From: Brevibacterium ravenspurgense
GTDB taxonomy: Bacteria; Actinomycetota; Actinomycetes; Actinomycetales; Brevibacteriaceae
NCBI RefSeq assembly: GCF_001584615.1
Contig: NZ_LQQC01000010.1
Location: 62,001-126,000 of the forward strand
DNA: 64,000 nt
Direction: 5' to 3'
A program made the translations under genes and the position numbers. The notes under the pieces are model-generated. The model had not been told where the DNA came from and searched no databases. It worked only from the letters and a program-made list of their open reading frames with translations. The stretch's first letter is position 1, and each line of letters starts with the position of its first letter. This document shows positions 36,989-43,694 of the stretch, piece after piece.

Positions 36989-38017
36989 TCAGTCGCGTTT
37001 TGTGCCGAACATGATCTCGTCCCAGCTGGGGACGGACGACCGGCCGCGCTTAGCTTCTTTCTGTTCCGTTTGTTCCGCCGGCTGTGGGCTTGCAGCAGCG
37101 TCACCGCCGTCGAAAACCCCCGGTTCATCCAGCAGTGACGGCTGCGCGTCAGTGTGCTCTTCTTCCGGTGCGCTCACAGCGAGCACGGAGTCATCATCGG
37201 CCTCTTCGGGCCGCGACAGTGCGGTGTGCGCTCCGTCAGGTTCGGTTTCCGGCATTTCCGGCACTGAGCGCAGACCTGTGGGAGCCTGCGCTGATTCGGC
37301 CTCCTGGGTACGGGCGCGGCGCCTGCGGAGGCTTTCGAGAATTCGTCCCGTCTCGGCCTGGTGATCAGCGGACTTCGGGGTGCGGTCCTGGTCTTCGAAG
37401 TCGAAAACACGTTCATCAGGGCTGCCGAAGTTGGGGATCGGTCCGGAATCAGCAGGGCCGGCTTCCGACAGCCAGCGCGCCTCGTCGTCGACAGCGTGGA
37501 CATTTCGCTCGCGGTACTCCCAGCGCGCAGTCTTCTGCGTGCCGCGGATCGCGAAGGCCAGTTCGACGTTCCACACGCCCTCATCGGACCGCCAGGCGTC
37601 CCACTGGAGGCTGTCAGTGTCAGCTCCGCGCTTCTCCAGGCGCTCCATGGCGACATCGCGCAGCGGGCGCGGCGTGTGGTCGCGGCTGCCGTCTTCGTAG
37701 ACGGGGCTTTGGCTGGCGCTGTGGGCAATGTGGCGGCGCTCAGCCAGGACGGGCTGTTCAAAGGCCTTGATGTGGTCGAGATCGCCGCCGGTGGCATCCG
37801 CGACTTCCTCAGCGGTAAGCCCCGAGCGGATCATCGCCTGAATGGCCTTGGGCCTCAGCTGACCGCGCCCGTAGGAGCGGGTGGCCTGCTGGGTGCGCAG
37901 GCGGCGCACCGCGGCAAGAAGTTCGTCGTCGACGCGAAGCCGATATTCGGCTCCCTGTGCATCGCGCAGCACAAGCGCACCGGACGCGTCAGCTGCGTGA
38001 AAAGACAGTTCCGTCAC
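36989..38017 (-). CDS. sepH: Cell division protein SepH (DUF3071)
   Basis: SepH stimulates FtsZ assembly in actinobacteria through an N-terminal helix-turn-helix-like DUF3071 domain. That domain is seen at 1-165: VTELSFHAADASGALVLRDAQGAEYRLRVDDEL, YGRGQLRPKAIQAMIRSGLTAEEVADATG, FEQPVLAERRHIAHSA, and WDAWRSDEGVWNVELAF. The remainder is acidic, Pro-rich and ends with a basic KRGRSSVPSWDEIMFGTK motif that is conserved in the family. GTG 38017 gives the family start; codons upstream to 38098 are rejected because they are not conserved. It is divergent from cpfC and its 3' end nearly meets cydDC (3 nt). Confidence 0.9.
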   Translation of the reverse strand: MTELSFHAADASGALVLRDAQGAEYRLRVDDELLAAVRRLRTQQATRSYGRGQLRPKAIQAMIRSGLTAEEVADATGGDLDHIKAFEQPVLAERRHIAHSASQSPVYEDGSRDHTPRPLRDVAMERLEKRGADTDSLQWDAWRSDEGVWNVELAFAIRGTQKTARWEYRERNVHAVDDEARWLSEAGPADSGPIPNFGSPDERVFDFEDQDRTPKSADHQAETGRILESLRRRRARTQEAESAQAPTGLRSVPEMPETEPDGAHTALSRPEEADDDSVLAVSAPEEEHTDAQPSLLDEPGVFDGGDAAASPQPAEQTEQKEAKRGRSSVPSWDEIMFGTKRD

Positions 38018-38134
38018 TCGAATCACACCTTCCTGTAGCCGTTCCATATTTTCACGGGCCACGGCCCGATGGGCGCACCAGCGGCGGCGAGTCGTCAAGC
38101 CCCGGCGACCAGGCGACGCGCAGAAACGCCACGG

Positions 38135-38140
38135 TAGACT
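38135..38140 (+). promoter_or_regulatory. Leaderless promoter (-10 TAGACT) of cpfC
   Basis: TAGACT, spacer TCAGGC (6 nt), ATG 38147. No Shine-Dalgarno sequence precedes the start. Confidence 0.6.
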
Positions 38141-38146
38141 TCAGGC

Positions 38147-39259
38147 ATGACCTCATCTTCGGTTTCTCCCTTCGATTCGATTGTCCTCATGTCCTTCGGC
38201 GGACCCAACAAGGCTGAAGAAGTCGTGCCGTTCCTCAAGAACGTCACGGCCGGCCGCGGCATCCCCGAGGAGCGTCTCGAAGAAGTGGGTGAACACTACT
38301 TCGCCTTCGGAGGCAAATCGCCGATCAACGAACAGAACATCGCTCTTCTGGAAGCGCTGAGAAAAGAAGTCAGCGCGCGCGGCATCGATGCCCCCGTCGT
38401 GTGGGGCAACCGCAACTGGGACCCGTACCTTGACGACGTCCTGCGCGAGCGCGCACAGGCTGGAGACTCCCGCTTCATCGCTGTGACCACATCGGCCTAC
38501 TCCAGCTACTCATCGGATCGCCAGTACCGCGAAGACTTCGCCAAGGCCAGCCAGAAGCTCGCCGGCGAGGGGATCAACGTTGAAATCGACAAGATCCGCC
38601 AGTACTACAACCACCCGGGCTTTGCCAACACGCAGGTGAAGATCGTCCGCGAAGCACTGGCTGAATTCGCGCAGAAAACCGGTGGGCTCGATCCGCAGAA
38701 ACACCGGGTTCTGTACGTGACGCACTCAATCCCGGACACCATGCAGGCAGCCTCGGAAAAGTGCACCATCGGCTACGAAGCGCAGCACCGACAGCTCATG
38801 GACTATGTTGCCGCCCAGCTGGGGGAGGCACAGCCGCTTGAACAGGAGCTCGTATTCTGCTCGGAATCCGGCCCGGCACACATCCCGTGGTCTCAGCCGG
38901 ACATCAACGACCGCATGGACGAACTTGCCGAAGAAGGCGTGACCGGTGTGGTCGTTGTTCCGTTCGGCTTTGTCTCCGACCACATGGAGGTCGTCTACGA
39001 CCTTGACACGGAGGCAAAGGAAACAGCTGACAAGCACGGCTTCGCATTTGTGCGAGCCGCAACTGTCGGCACCGACCCGGTGTTCGTCAGCGGGCTTGTC
39101 GACCTCATCCTGGAACGTGCCGCACAGGTGCGCGGTGAAGAGGTCAGCGCACCGGCCGTGACGGAAGAAGGGGCGCTCATTGACGGTTCCGGCGCAGGCT
39201 CCGTCGAATGCTGCCGCGGTCGGGAAGACCGGCCCACGATGCCGAACTGGGCTGACTGA
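38147..39259 (+). CDS. cpfC: Coproporphyrin III ferrochelatase
   Basis: CpfC inserts Fe(II) into coproporphyrin III in the actinobacterial and firmicute haem route. The 370-residue protein shows LMSFGGPNKAEEVVPFLKNV, YFAFGGKSPINEQN, VTTSAYSSYSS, VLYVTHSIPDTM (metal-site His) and SGPAHIPWSQPDI. Two C-terminal Cys (ECC near 350) could be part of an Fe-S ligand set as seen in some actinobacterial ferrochelatases; this is inference. The choice of coproporphyrin over protoporphyrin substrate rests on the hemE-hemY-hemQ operon at 56-59 kb. Confidence 0.93.
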   Translation: MTSSSVSPFDSIVLMSFGGPNKAEEVVPFLKNVTAGRGIPEERLEEVGEHYFAFGGKSPINEQNIALLEALRKEVSARGIDAPVVWGNRNWDPYLDDVLRERAQAGDSRFIAVTTSAYSSYSSDRQYREDFAKASQKLAGEGINVEIDKIRQYYNHPGFANTQVKIVREALAEFAQKTGGLDPQKHRVLYVTHSIPDTMQAASEKCTIGYEAQHRQLMDYVAAQLGEAQPLEQELVFCSESGPAHIPWSQPDINDRMDELAEEGVTGVVVVPFGFVSDHMEVVYDLDTEAKETADKHGFAFVRAATVGTDPVFVSGLVDLILERAAQVRGEEVSAPAVTEEGALIDGSGAGSVECCRGREDRPTMPNWAD

Positions 39260-39277
39260 TCACCCTTTGAGCACAGA

Positions 39278-39303
39278 AAAGGGGCGGCTTCGGCCGCCCC
39301 TTT
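39278..39303 (+). terminator. Bidirectional terminator between cpfC and a small minus-strand gene
   Basis: An 11-bp perfect stem closes a TTCG tetraloop (AAAGGGGCGGC at 39278-39288 with 39293-39303). T or A runs flank both arms, so it can end transcripts from both convergent genes. Confidence 0.85.
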
Positions 39304-39316
39304 CGTATGCGAATCG

Positions 39317-39541
39317 TCAGTCCTCAGGGTCGTCGATAACCGGGATTGTGCCGGTTTCTGCGGCGAGGACCTTCTTCAGCTCGGACGTGTCGAGATCGTT
39401 TTCACCGGCGATGTTGACGGTATCGCTCAGCTCTTCGATCAGGGCCTGTTCGCGGAACTCATCGCCGGCCTCGCGGGCTTCGGCGAGTTGTTCACGCAGG
39501 AGCTCGACTTTGTTGTCGAGTCCTTCAGCAAAACCTGACAT
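39317..39541 (-). CDS. Small acidic helical protein of unknown function (74 aa)
   Basis: I do not recognise the family. The 74-residue product is acidic, with a predicted amphipathic coiled-coil-like helix (about 5-40, GLDNKVELLREQLAEAREAGDEFREQ) followed by a second helix and a short IPVIDDPED tail. It lacks Cys and membrane segments. ATG 39541 has GGGAGG 5 nt upstream; the upstream in-frame start at 39559 has none. Good ribosome site and terminator support a real gene. It is convergent with cpfC and divergent from the DUF4193 gene. Confidence 0.65.
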   Translation of the reverse strand: MSGFAEGLDNKVELLREQLAEAREAGDEFREQALIEELSDTVNIAGENDLDTSELKKVLAAETGTIPVIDDPED

Positions 39542-39665
39542 GGGAGCCTCCCTTCTCAAACATCAGCATCATCGGCAGTCCGCATGAACTGAATATGAAC
39601 ACGATGATGTTGAGCCTCCAAATTACCAAAGTAAGAAAAAACAGCAGAAATCACCCGGTCTGCAG

Positions 39666-39694
39666 TTGCGCAAAAGCAAATGAAGGTGCATTAT
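39666..39694 (+). promoter_or_regulatory. Candidate promoter of the DUF4193 gene
   Basis: TTGCGC (39666-39671), 17 nt, CATTAT (39689-39694). The -35 hexamer and spacing equal those of the promoter at 19911. The remaining 39542-39766 gap (225 nt) is AT-rich and shows no gene. Confidence 0.4.
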
Positions 39695-39766
39695 TCGGGA
39701 TGACCCGCACATGAGCCGGTCTTTCACAGACTTCAACCAGATGCCGCCGGAGTGTGACCAGTACAA

Positions 39767-40066
39767 ATGGCAACCGACTACGACGCCCCGCGTAAGCAGG
39801 ATGACGAGATCAGCGCTGACTCCATCGAAGAGCTCAAAGCGCAGCGCAATCAGGCGCAGGCCAGTCAGGTAGACGAAGACGAAACGGCCGCGGCCGAAGA
39901 TTTCGAGCTGCCGGGTGCCGACCTTTCGAACGAAGAGCTCTCGGTGCGCGTTCTGCCGCGTCAGAACGACGAATTCACCTGCATGGAGTGCTTCCTGGTT
40001 CGCCATCGTTCGCAGCTGGCGGAAGACAACGACGGGGTCCTCGTCTGCTCGGACTGCGCTGGCTGA
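39767..40066 (+). CDS. DUF4193 zinc-ribbon-like protein
   Basis: This 99-residue actinobacterial protein belongs to DUF4193 (M. tuberculosis Rv2699c type); function unknown. It has the conserved start MATDYDAPRK, an acidic middle, and a C-terminal pair of Cys motifs, FTCMECFLVRHRSQLA and CSDCAG, that should bind one zinc ion. Size is normal. ATG 39767 has a distant GGAG. It starts a syntenic block (DUF4193, DUF3093, dut, DUF3710, OB-fold, TrkA pair). Confidence 0.88.
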   Translation: MATDYDAPRKQDDEISADSIEELKAQRNQAQASQVDEDETAAAEDFELPGADLSNEELSVRVLPRQNDEFTCMECFLVRHRSQLAEDNDGVLVCSDCAG

Positions 40067-40106
40067 CACCGCGGGCGCGGGCTGAGTGCACAGGCGCAGA
40101 CGAACA

Positions 40107-40164
40107 CAGACATAGGCAGCGGGGGCGAGAACAGATCTGTTCTCGCCCCCGCTGCCTATGTCTG
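40107..40164. repeat. 58-bp perfect palindrome between convergent genes
   Basis: Each 29-nt arm is an exact reverse complement of the other, centred on AGATCT at 40135/40136. It can act as a two-way terminator for the convergent DUF4193 and DUF3093 genes. There is no T tract on either side and no loop bases beyond those the fold requires. Confidence 0.95.
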
Positions 40165-40191
40165 CCTGCAGTGGTGCCTGCCGGCAGCTGC

Positions 40192-40650
40192 TTATGAGTT
40201 CAGCGCCTTAGCCAAAGCCGCGGGGCGTTTGGTTGAGACCACCCAGTAGGGCGTCGGGTCCGCGGGGTCGTTGATGTGCACCCGGACGGCCTGCTTCACC
40301 CACGGGCGGATCATGAGGAATGCGCGTGCATCCAGCTGCGGTCCGCGAGCCTGGAACGCCTCAGCGGGGCCCAAAGGCTCAACTTCGGTGATGAAGCTGC
40401 GTTCGATGTGTGCCCGCCCCGCATAGAAGTGGGTGTCGGTCACGAGGATCTTCGCGCCCATAGTCATCAGCCAGGTCGCCGCGAGGGCGAAGACGACCAC
40501 GGGCACCACGATCGCGCCGAGTGGCCAGACGGGGTAGACCATGGCAGCGGTCATTGATGACAGGAACAGTGCCACAATCCACCAGGTGATTGTGGGTGAG
40601 AGCTTCTCGACGTAGGCGACGCCCTGCGTCGCGGAGGCGGGGGAGTTCAT
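40192..40650 (-). CDS. DUF3093 membrane protein
   Basis: The 152-residue protein matches DUF3093 (Rv2698 type), an actinobacterial family with no known role. It has two adjacent membrane helices (about 22-65) after VAYVEKLSPTITWWIV. A cytosolic domain with LVTDTHFYAGRAHIERSFITEVEPL, FQARGPQLDARAFLMIRPWVKQAV and PYWVVSTKRP follows. ATG 40650 lies 7 nt after GACAAT, and the upstream frame to 40716 overlaps the divergent dut promoter region. The adjacent dut gene is transcribed divergently. Confidence 0.88.
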   Translation of the reverse strand: MNSPASATQGVAYVEKLSPTITWWIVALFLSSMTAAMVYPVWPLGAIVVPVVVFALAATWLMTMGAKILVTDTHFYAGRAHIERSFITEVEPLGPAEAFQARGPQLDARAFLMIRPWVKQAVRVHINDPADPTPYWVVSTKRPAALAKALNS

Positions 40651-40657
40651 GTGCCCC

Positions 40658-40663
40658 ATTGTC
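40658..40663 (-). promoter_or_regulatory. Leaderless promoter (-10 GACAAT) of the DUF3093 gene
   Basis: On the minus strand GACAAT precedes ATG 40650 by 7 nt. The divergent dut -10 lies 65 bp away. Confidence 0.45.
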
Positions 40664-40727
40664 CCACGTGGCTGGCGGGGTGTTCGGCCGCCCGGTTCAC
40701 GAAGTGGCATCGGCACGCGCTAAGCAC

Positions 40728-40733
40728 TAAAGT
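40728..40733 (+). promoter_or_regulatory. Leaderless promoter (-10 TAAAGT) of dut
   Basis: TAAAGT, 7-nt spacer, GTG 40741. No ribosome binding site is present, which fixes the dut start. Confidence 0.55.
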
Positions 40734-40740
40734 CCTGCCC

Positions 40741-41208
40741 GTGGCAGCCAATATCGTTCCCGTCCAACTGAAAGTCCTCGACCCGGGGCTTCCCGTGCCC
40801 GCCTATGAGCACTCCGGTGATGCCGGCTGCGATCTGATCGCCGCCGAAGACGTCGTGCTGCAGCCGGGGCAGCGCCGCCGAGTGCCGACCGGAATTGCTC
40901 TGTCGATTCCCGAAGGGTATGCGGGCTTCATTCACCCCCGATCGGGACTGTCATCAAAAGCCGGTGTGACCGTCATCAACGCGCCGGGCACCATCGACGC
41001 GGGCTACCGGGGCGAAATCCAGGTTCCGCTGGTCAACCTCGATCCGGATGCGACCGCGACGATTTCGCGCGGTGACCGCATTGCGCAGCTCGTCATTCAG
41101 GCGGTCTGCCGGGCGGAATTCGCGATTGTCGATACGCTGTCAACATCAGACCGGGGCAGTGCCGGTTTCGGATCAACCGGCGGATTCACCCACAACGAGG
41201 AGCAGTAG
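40741..41208 (+). CDS. dut: Deoxyuridine 5'-triphosphate nucleotidohydrolase
   Basis: Trimeric dUTPase converts dUTP to dUMP and keeps uracil out of DNA. The 155-residue protein has all five motifs: SGDAGCDL, HPRSGLSSK (PRSG), NAPGTIDAGYRGEI, RGDRIAQLV and GSAGFGSTGG at the C-terminus. GTG 40741 is chosen because of the adjacent -10 hexamer and because conservation begins at IVPVQLKVLDPG. The frame upstream to 40651 is antisense to the DUF3093 start region. It heads a run with DUF3710 and OB-fold genes. Confidence 0.95.
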   Translation: MAANIVPVQLKVLDPGLPVPAYEHSGDAGCDLIAAEDVVLQPGQRRRVPTGIALSIPEGYAGFIHPRSGLSSKAGVTVINAPGTIDAGYRGEIQVPLVNLDPDATATISRGDRIAQLVIQAVCRAEFAIVDTLSTSDRGSAGFGSTGGFTHNEEQ

Positions 41209-41973
41209 ATGTCATTCTTCAGCCGTTTTCGCAAGGCCAAGCCGTCAGAGGAACCGAACGAAGAACCGGACAGCACCGAAGAAGTCGCCGCTGACGAAGC
41301 TGCGGCTGACGAAGCTGCCGAAGTCGACGCCGACGATGACTTCGCGGCGAAGGAAGGCCCGCGCGACCGTGCTGAGAACGGTCCGTGGGACGCATCCGAA
41401 GAGGCCTCTGAGGCTGACCGCCTTGACCTTGGTGCTCTGAAGATTCCCGTGTACGACCAGATGCAGGTGCAGCTTGAGCAGACCGAGGACACGCGCGAAA
41501 TCGTCGCCGTCACACTCGTGCACAAGGGCGGAAACCTGCAGCTGCAGGCCTTCGCCGCTTCTAAAGCAGAAGGCATCTGGGGCGATGTGCGCACCCAGAC
41601 TGCGGCAAACATTGAACAGGCCGGCGGTTCGGCAGCTGAGCGCTACACCGAATTCGGCACCGAGCTGCACGCCGAAGTTCCCGTCAAGCTCGACGGTGAG
41701 GACACCCCGTCCCTGCGCCCCGTGCACTTCATCGGCATTGACGGGCCCCGCTGGTTCCTCCGGGCAGCACTGACGAACGCGGCCGCAGAAGACAGCCCCG
41801 CGAGTGAAGAGCTGCGCAAGGTGCTGCGGGGCGTCATCGTCGACCGCGGCGAAGAAGCCCGACCTCCGCGCGAACTGCTGATGCTCACCCCGCCGAACAC
41901 GGAACCGAAGCGGGAAGAATCAGACGACGACGATCCGCTCAACCCGGGTCCCACAATTGCCGAAGTCCGCTGA
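41209..41973 (+). CDS. DUF3710 protein
   Basis: DUF3710 is an actinobacterial family (Rv2696c type) without known function. The 254-residue protein has an acidic, low-complexity N-terminus (10-60). The domain follows: NGPWDASEEASEADRLDLGALKIP, LQLQAFAASKAEGIWGDVR, and FIGIDGPRWFLRAALTNAA. ATG 41209 directly follows the dut stop, with GAGGAGCAG as binding site. The next gene overlaps by 17 nt. Confidence 0.88.
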   Translation: MSFFSRFRKAKPSEEPNEEPDSTEEVAADEAAADEAAEVDADDDFAAKEGPRDRAENGPWDASEEASEADRLDLGALKIPVYDQMQVQLEQTEDTREIVAVTLVHKGGNLQLQAFAASKAEGIWGDVRTQTAANIEQAGGSAAERYTEFGTELHAEVPVKLDGEDTPSLRPVHFIGIDGPRWFLRAALTNAAAEDSPASEELRKVLRGVIVDRGEEARPPRELLMLTPPNTEPKREESDDDDPLNPGPTIAEVR

Positions 41974-42313
41974 CAGCGGAACGCGCGCTGCACGTGTAGC
42001 CGAACTGCCGCGTCAGGCGCGGACCTGCGTGCCGATCAGCGAGGTCGAAGACCGCGACACCGCGTCGGTGGCCGGAACCATCAGGTCGATCACGCGGTCA
42101 GCACACGGTGCAAACCCGACATTCGACTGTGTCGTCGCCGACGACACGGGCGAGGTGCGGGTTCGCTTCTTGGGTGTGCGGGAAATCTCGGGCCTCCTGC
42201 CCGGTCGTCCGGTCGCAGTGCACGGAAAATTCTGCCTTCTTGGCGGTGAAATGGTCACGCTCTGTCCGGCCTACACACTGCTGCGCGGCAGACCCTCAAC
42301 AGCGCTTCGGTGA
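41957..42313 (+). CDS. OB-fold nucleic-acid-binding protein
   Basis: The 118-residue product shows an OB fold: VAGTIRSITRS, PTFDCVVADDTGEVRVRFLG, and GRPVAVHGKFCLLGGEMVTLCPAY, resembling the RecG-wedge/tRNA anticodon-like OB domains found in actinobacterial 'OB-fold nucleic acid binding domain' proteins (Rv2694c position). The partner nucleic acid is unknown. It starts at TTG 41957 inside the DUF3710 3' end. In mycobacteria a DUF3159 gene follows; here it is missing and the convergent TrkA gene starts its 3' end at once (0 nt). Confidence 0.75.
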   Translation: MPKSADSGTRAARVAELPRQARTCVPISEVEDRDTASVAGTIRSITRSAHGANPTFDCVVADDTGEVRVRFLGVREISGLLPGRPVAVHGKFCLLGGEMVTLCPAYTLLRGRPSTALR

Positions 42314-42967
42314 TCAGCGGGTCATTGCCGTCAGCTGCGAATGCAGCTCCGGCAGGGTCAGGAAGTACAGTTCATCGCCGGCGATGAGTGAATCATCGGC
42401 ATCGGGAGCGAAGGCACGGCCCTGCCGGACCAGGGCAACGAGAACAGTGTCGGCCGGCCACGAAACGTCGCCCACACGCTGACCCGTGATGGCAGCGGTT
42501 TCGTGCAGCGTCACCTCGACAAGGGATGTGCCGCCGCGCTGCAGGTTCATCAGCTGCACCAGACCGCCGACCTCGACTGCTTCTTCGACCAGCGCGGTGA
42601 GCAGACGAGGTGTTGACACGGCAACATCGACACCCCAGCTGTCGTCGAACAGCCATTCGTTGCGGGGATTGTTGACTCGGCTGACTGTGCGGGGAACACC
42701 GAACTCGGTTTTCGCCAGCAGGCTCAGCACCAGGTTCGTCTTGTCATCACCCGTAGCCGCAACGACGACATCGGCGTAGTCAAGATTGGCTTCGGCCAGA
42801 CCATCGGGTTCGCAGGCATCAGACAGGAGCCACTGCGCGCCTGGCACCAGGTCACGGCGGATTGCGTCCTTGTCTTTGTCAATGAGCAGGACGGTGTGCC
42901 CGTTCTCCAAAAGCTCACGGGCTACGGAATTGCCGACGGAGCCGGCTCCGGCGATGACGACCTTCAT
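42314..42967 (-). CDS. TrkA-type potassium uptake regulatory subunit (second copy, CeoC-like)
   Basis: This 217-residue cytosolic protein has an RCK_N Rossmann domain with VVIAGAGSVGNSVARELL and acidic LLIDKD for NAD(H)/ATP binding, and a shorter RCK_C domain (about 140-217). Such subunits gate Trk/Ktr potassium channels. It is paired with a second TrkA-like gene 11 nt upstream, as ceoB-ceoC are in M. tuberculosis. No TrkH/TrkG membrane partner is in the window. ATG 42967 has GAGAGGAG. Confidence 0.9.
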   Translation of the reverse strand: MKVVIAGAGSVGNSVARELLENGHTVLLIDKDKDAIRRDLVPGAQWLLSDACEPDGLAEANLDYADVVVAATGDDKTNLVLSLLAKTEFGVPRTVSRVNNPRNEWLFDDSWGVDVAVSTPRLLTALVEEAVEVGGLVQLMNLQRGGTSLVEVTLHETAAITGQRVGDVSWPADTVLVALVRQGRAFAPDADDSLIAGDELYFLTLPELHSQLTAMTR

Positions 42968-42978
42968 GGTGACTCCTC

Positions 42979-43656
42979 TCAGTCCTGCTGCCTGTACTGC
43001 TGTGCCGGGGGCGCATCGAGAATCCGCTCGATGTCCTCGAGGTCGTCCATCCGCGACATGATGTGCACAAGATCGCCCTCCTGCAGGAGGGTGTCCTTCT
43101 GCGGCAGGATGCCCTCACCCGACCGGGTGATGAAGCCCACGCGGCCCGGCACCGCATCTTCGATTTCGAGAACGGAGTGCGAAACCCACGCCGGGTTGAC
43201 ATGCACTTCTGACAGGCCGATCTGTCCGGACGGGTCACGGTATTCGTTGACGGAACCCTGCGGAATGAGCCGGCGCATCATCTGCTCGGCCGTCCACCGG
43301 ACCGTCGCCACGGTCGGCACGCCCAGCCGTTCGAAGATCTGGGCGCGCTTGGGGTCGTAGATGCGAGCTGCGATGTTCTTCACGCCGAAGGTTTCACGGG
43401 CGACGCGCGCGGCCAGAATGTTCGAATTGTCGCCGGAAGAGACCGCGGCGAAGGCGTAGGCACCATCGACTCTGGCGCGCTTGAGGACATCCCGATCGAA
43501 GCCGACACCCGTGATGGTCGAACCGGAGAAGTCCGGGCCCAGCTTGAGGAACGCATCCGGATCCTGGTCGATGACCGCCACCGTGTGTCCGCGACTGTCG
43601 AGTGTCCTGGCCAGGAGGGCGCCGACGCGCCCGCAGCCCATAATCACAAAGTGCAC
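42979..43656 (-). CDS. TrkA-type potassium uptake regulatory subunit (first copy, CeoB-like)
   Basis: The protein has 225 residues with MHFVIMGCGRVGALLARTLDSRGHTVAVIDQD (RCK_N) and a C-terminal RCK_C domain (SEVHVNPAWVSHSVLEIE, FITRSGEGILPQKDTLLQEGD). GTG 43656 fits the family start MHFVIMGCGRVG; GTG 43674 adds six residues and is an alternative. It is divergent from the APC permease with only 38 nt between starts, so the two promoters overlap. This divergent arrangement matches Rv2690c/ceoB in M. tuberculosis. Confidence 0.9.
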   Translation of the reverse strand: MHFVIMGCGRVGALLARTLDSRGHTVAVIDQDPDAFLKLGPDFSGSTITGVGFDRDVLKRARVDGAYAFAAVSSGDNSNILAARVARETFGVKNIAARIYDPKRAQIFERLGVPTVATVRWTAEQMMRRLIPQGSVNEYRDPSGQIGLSEVHVNPAWVSHSVLEIEDAVPGRVGFITRSGEGILPQKDTLLQEGDLVHIMSRMDDLEDIERILDAPPAQQYRQQD

Positions 43657-43681
43657 GGCATCCGCCTTCTTCACAGTTGAC

Positions 43682-43687
43682 TACCAT
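43682..43687 (+). promoter_or_regulatory. Leaderless promoter (-10 TACCAT) of the APC permease
   Basis: TACCAT, 7-nt spacer, GTG 43695. It supports GTG 43695 as start rather than ATG 43686, which overlaps the hexamer. Confidence 0.45.
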
Positions 43688-43694
43688 GGGGGCC

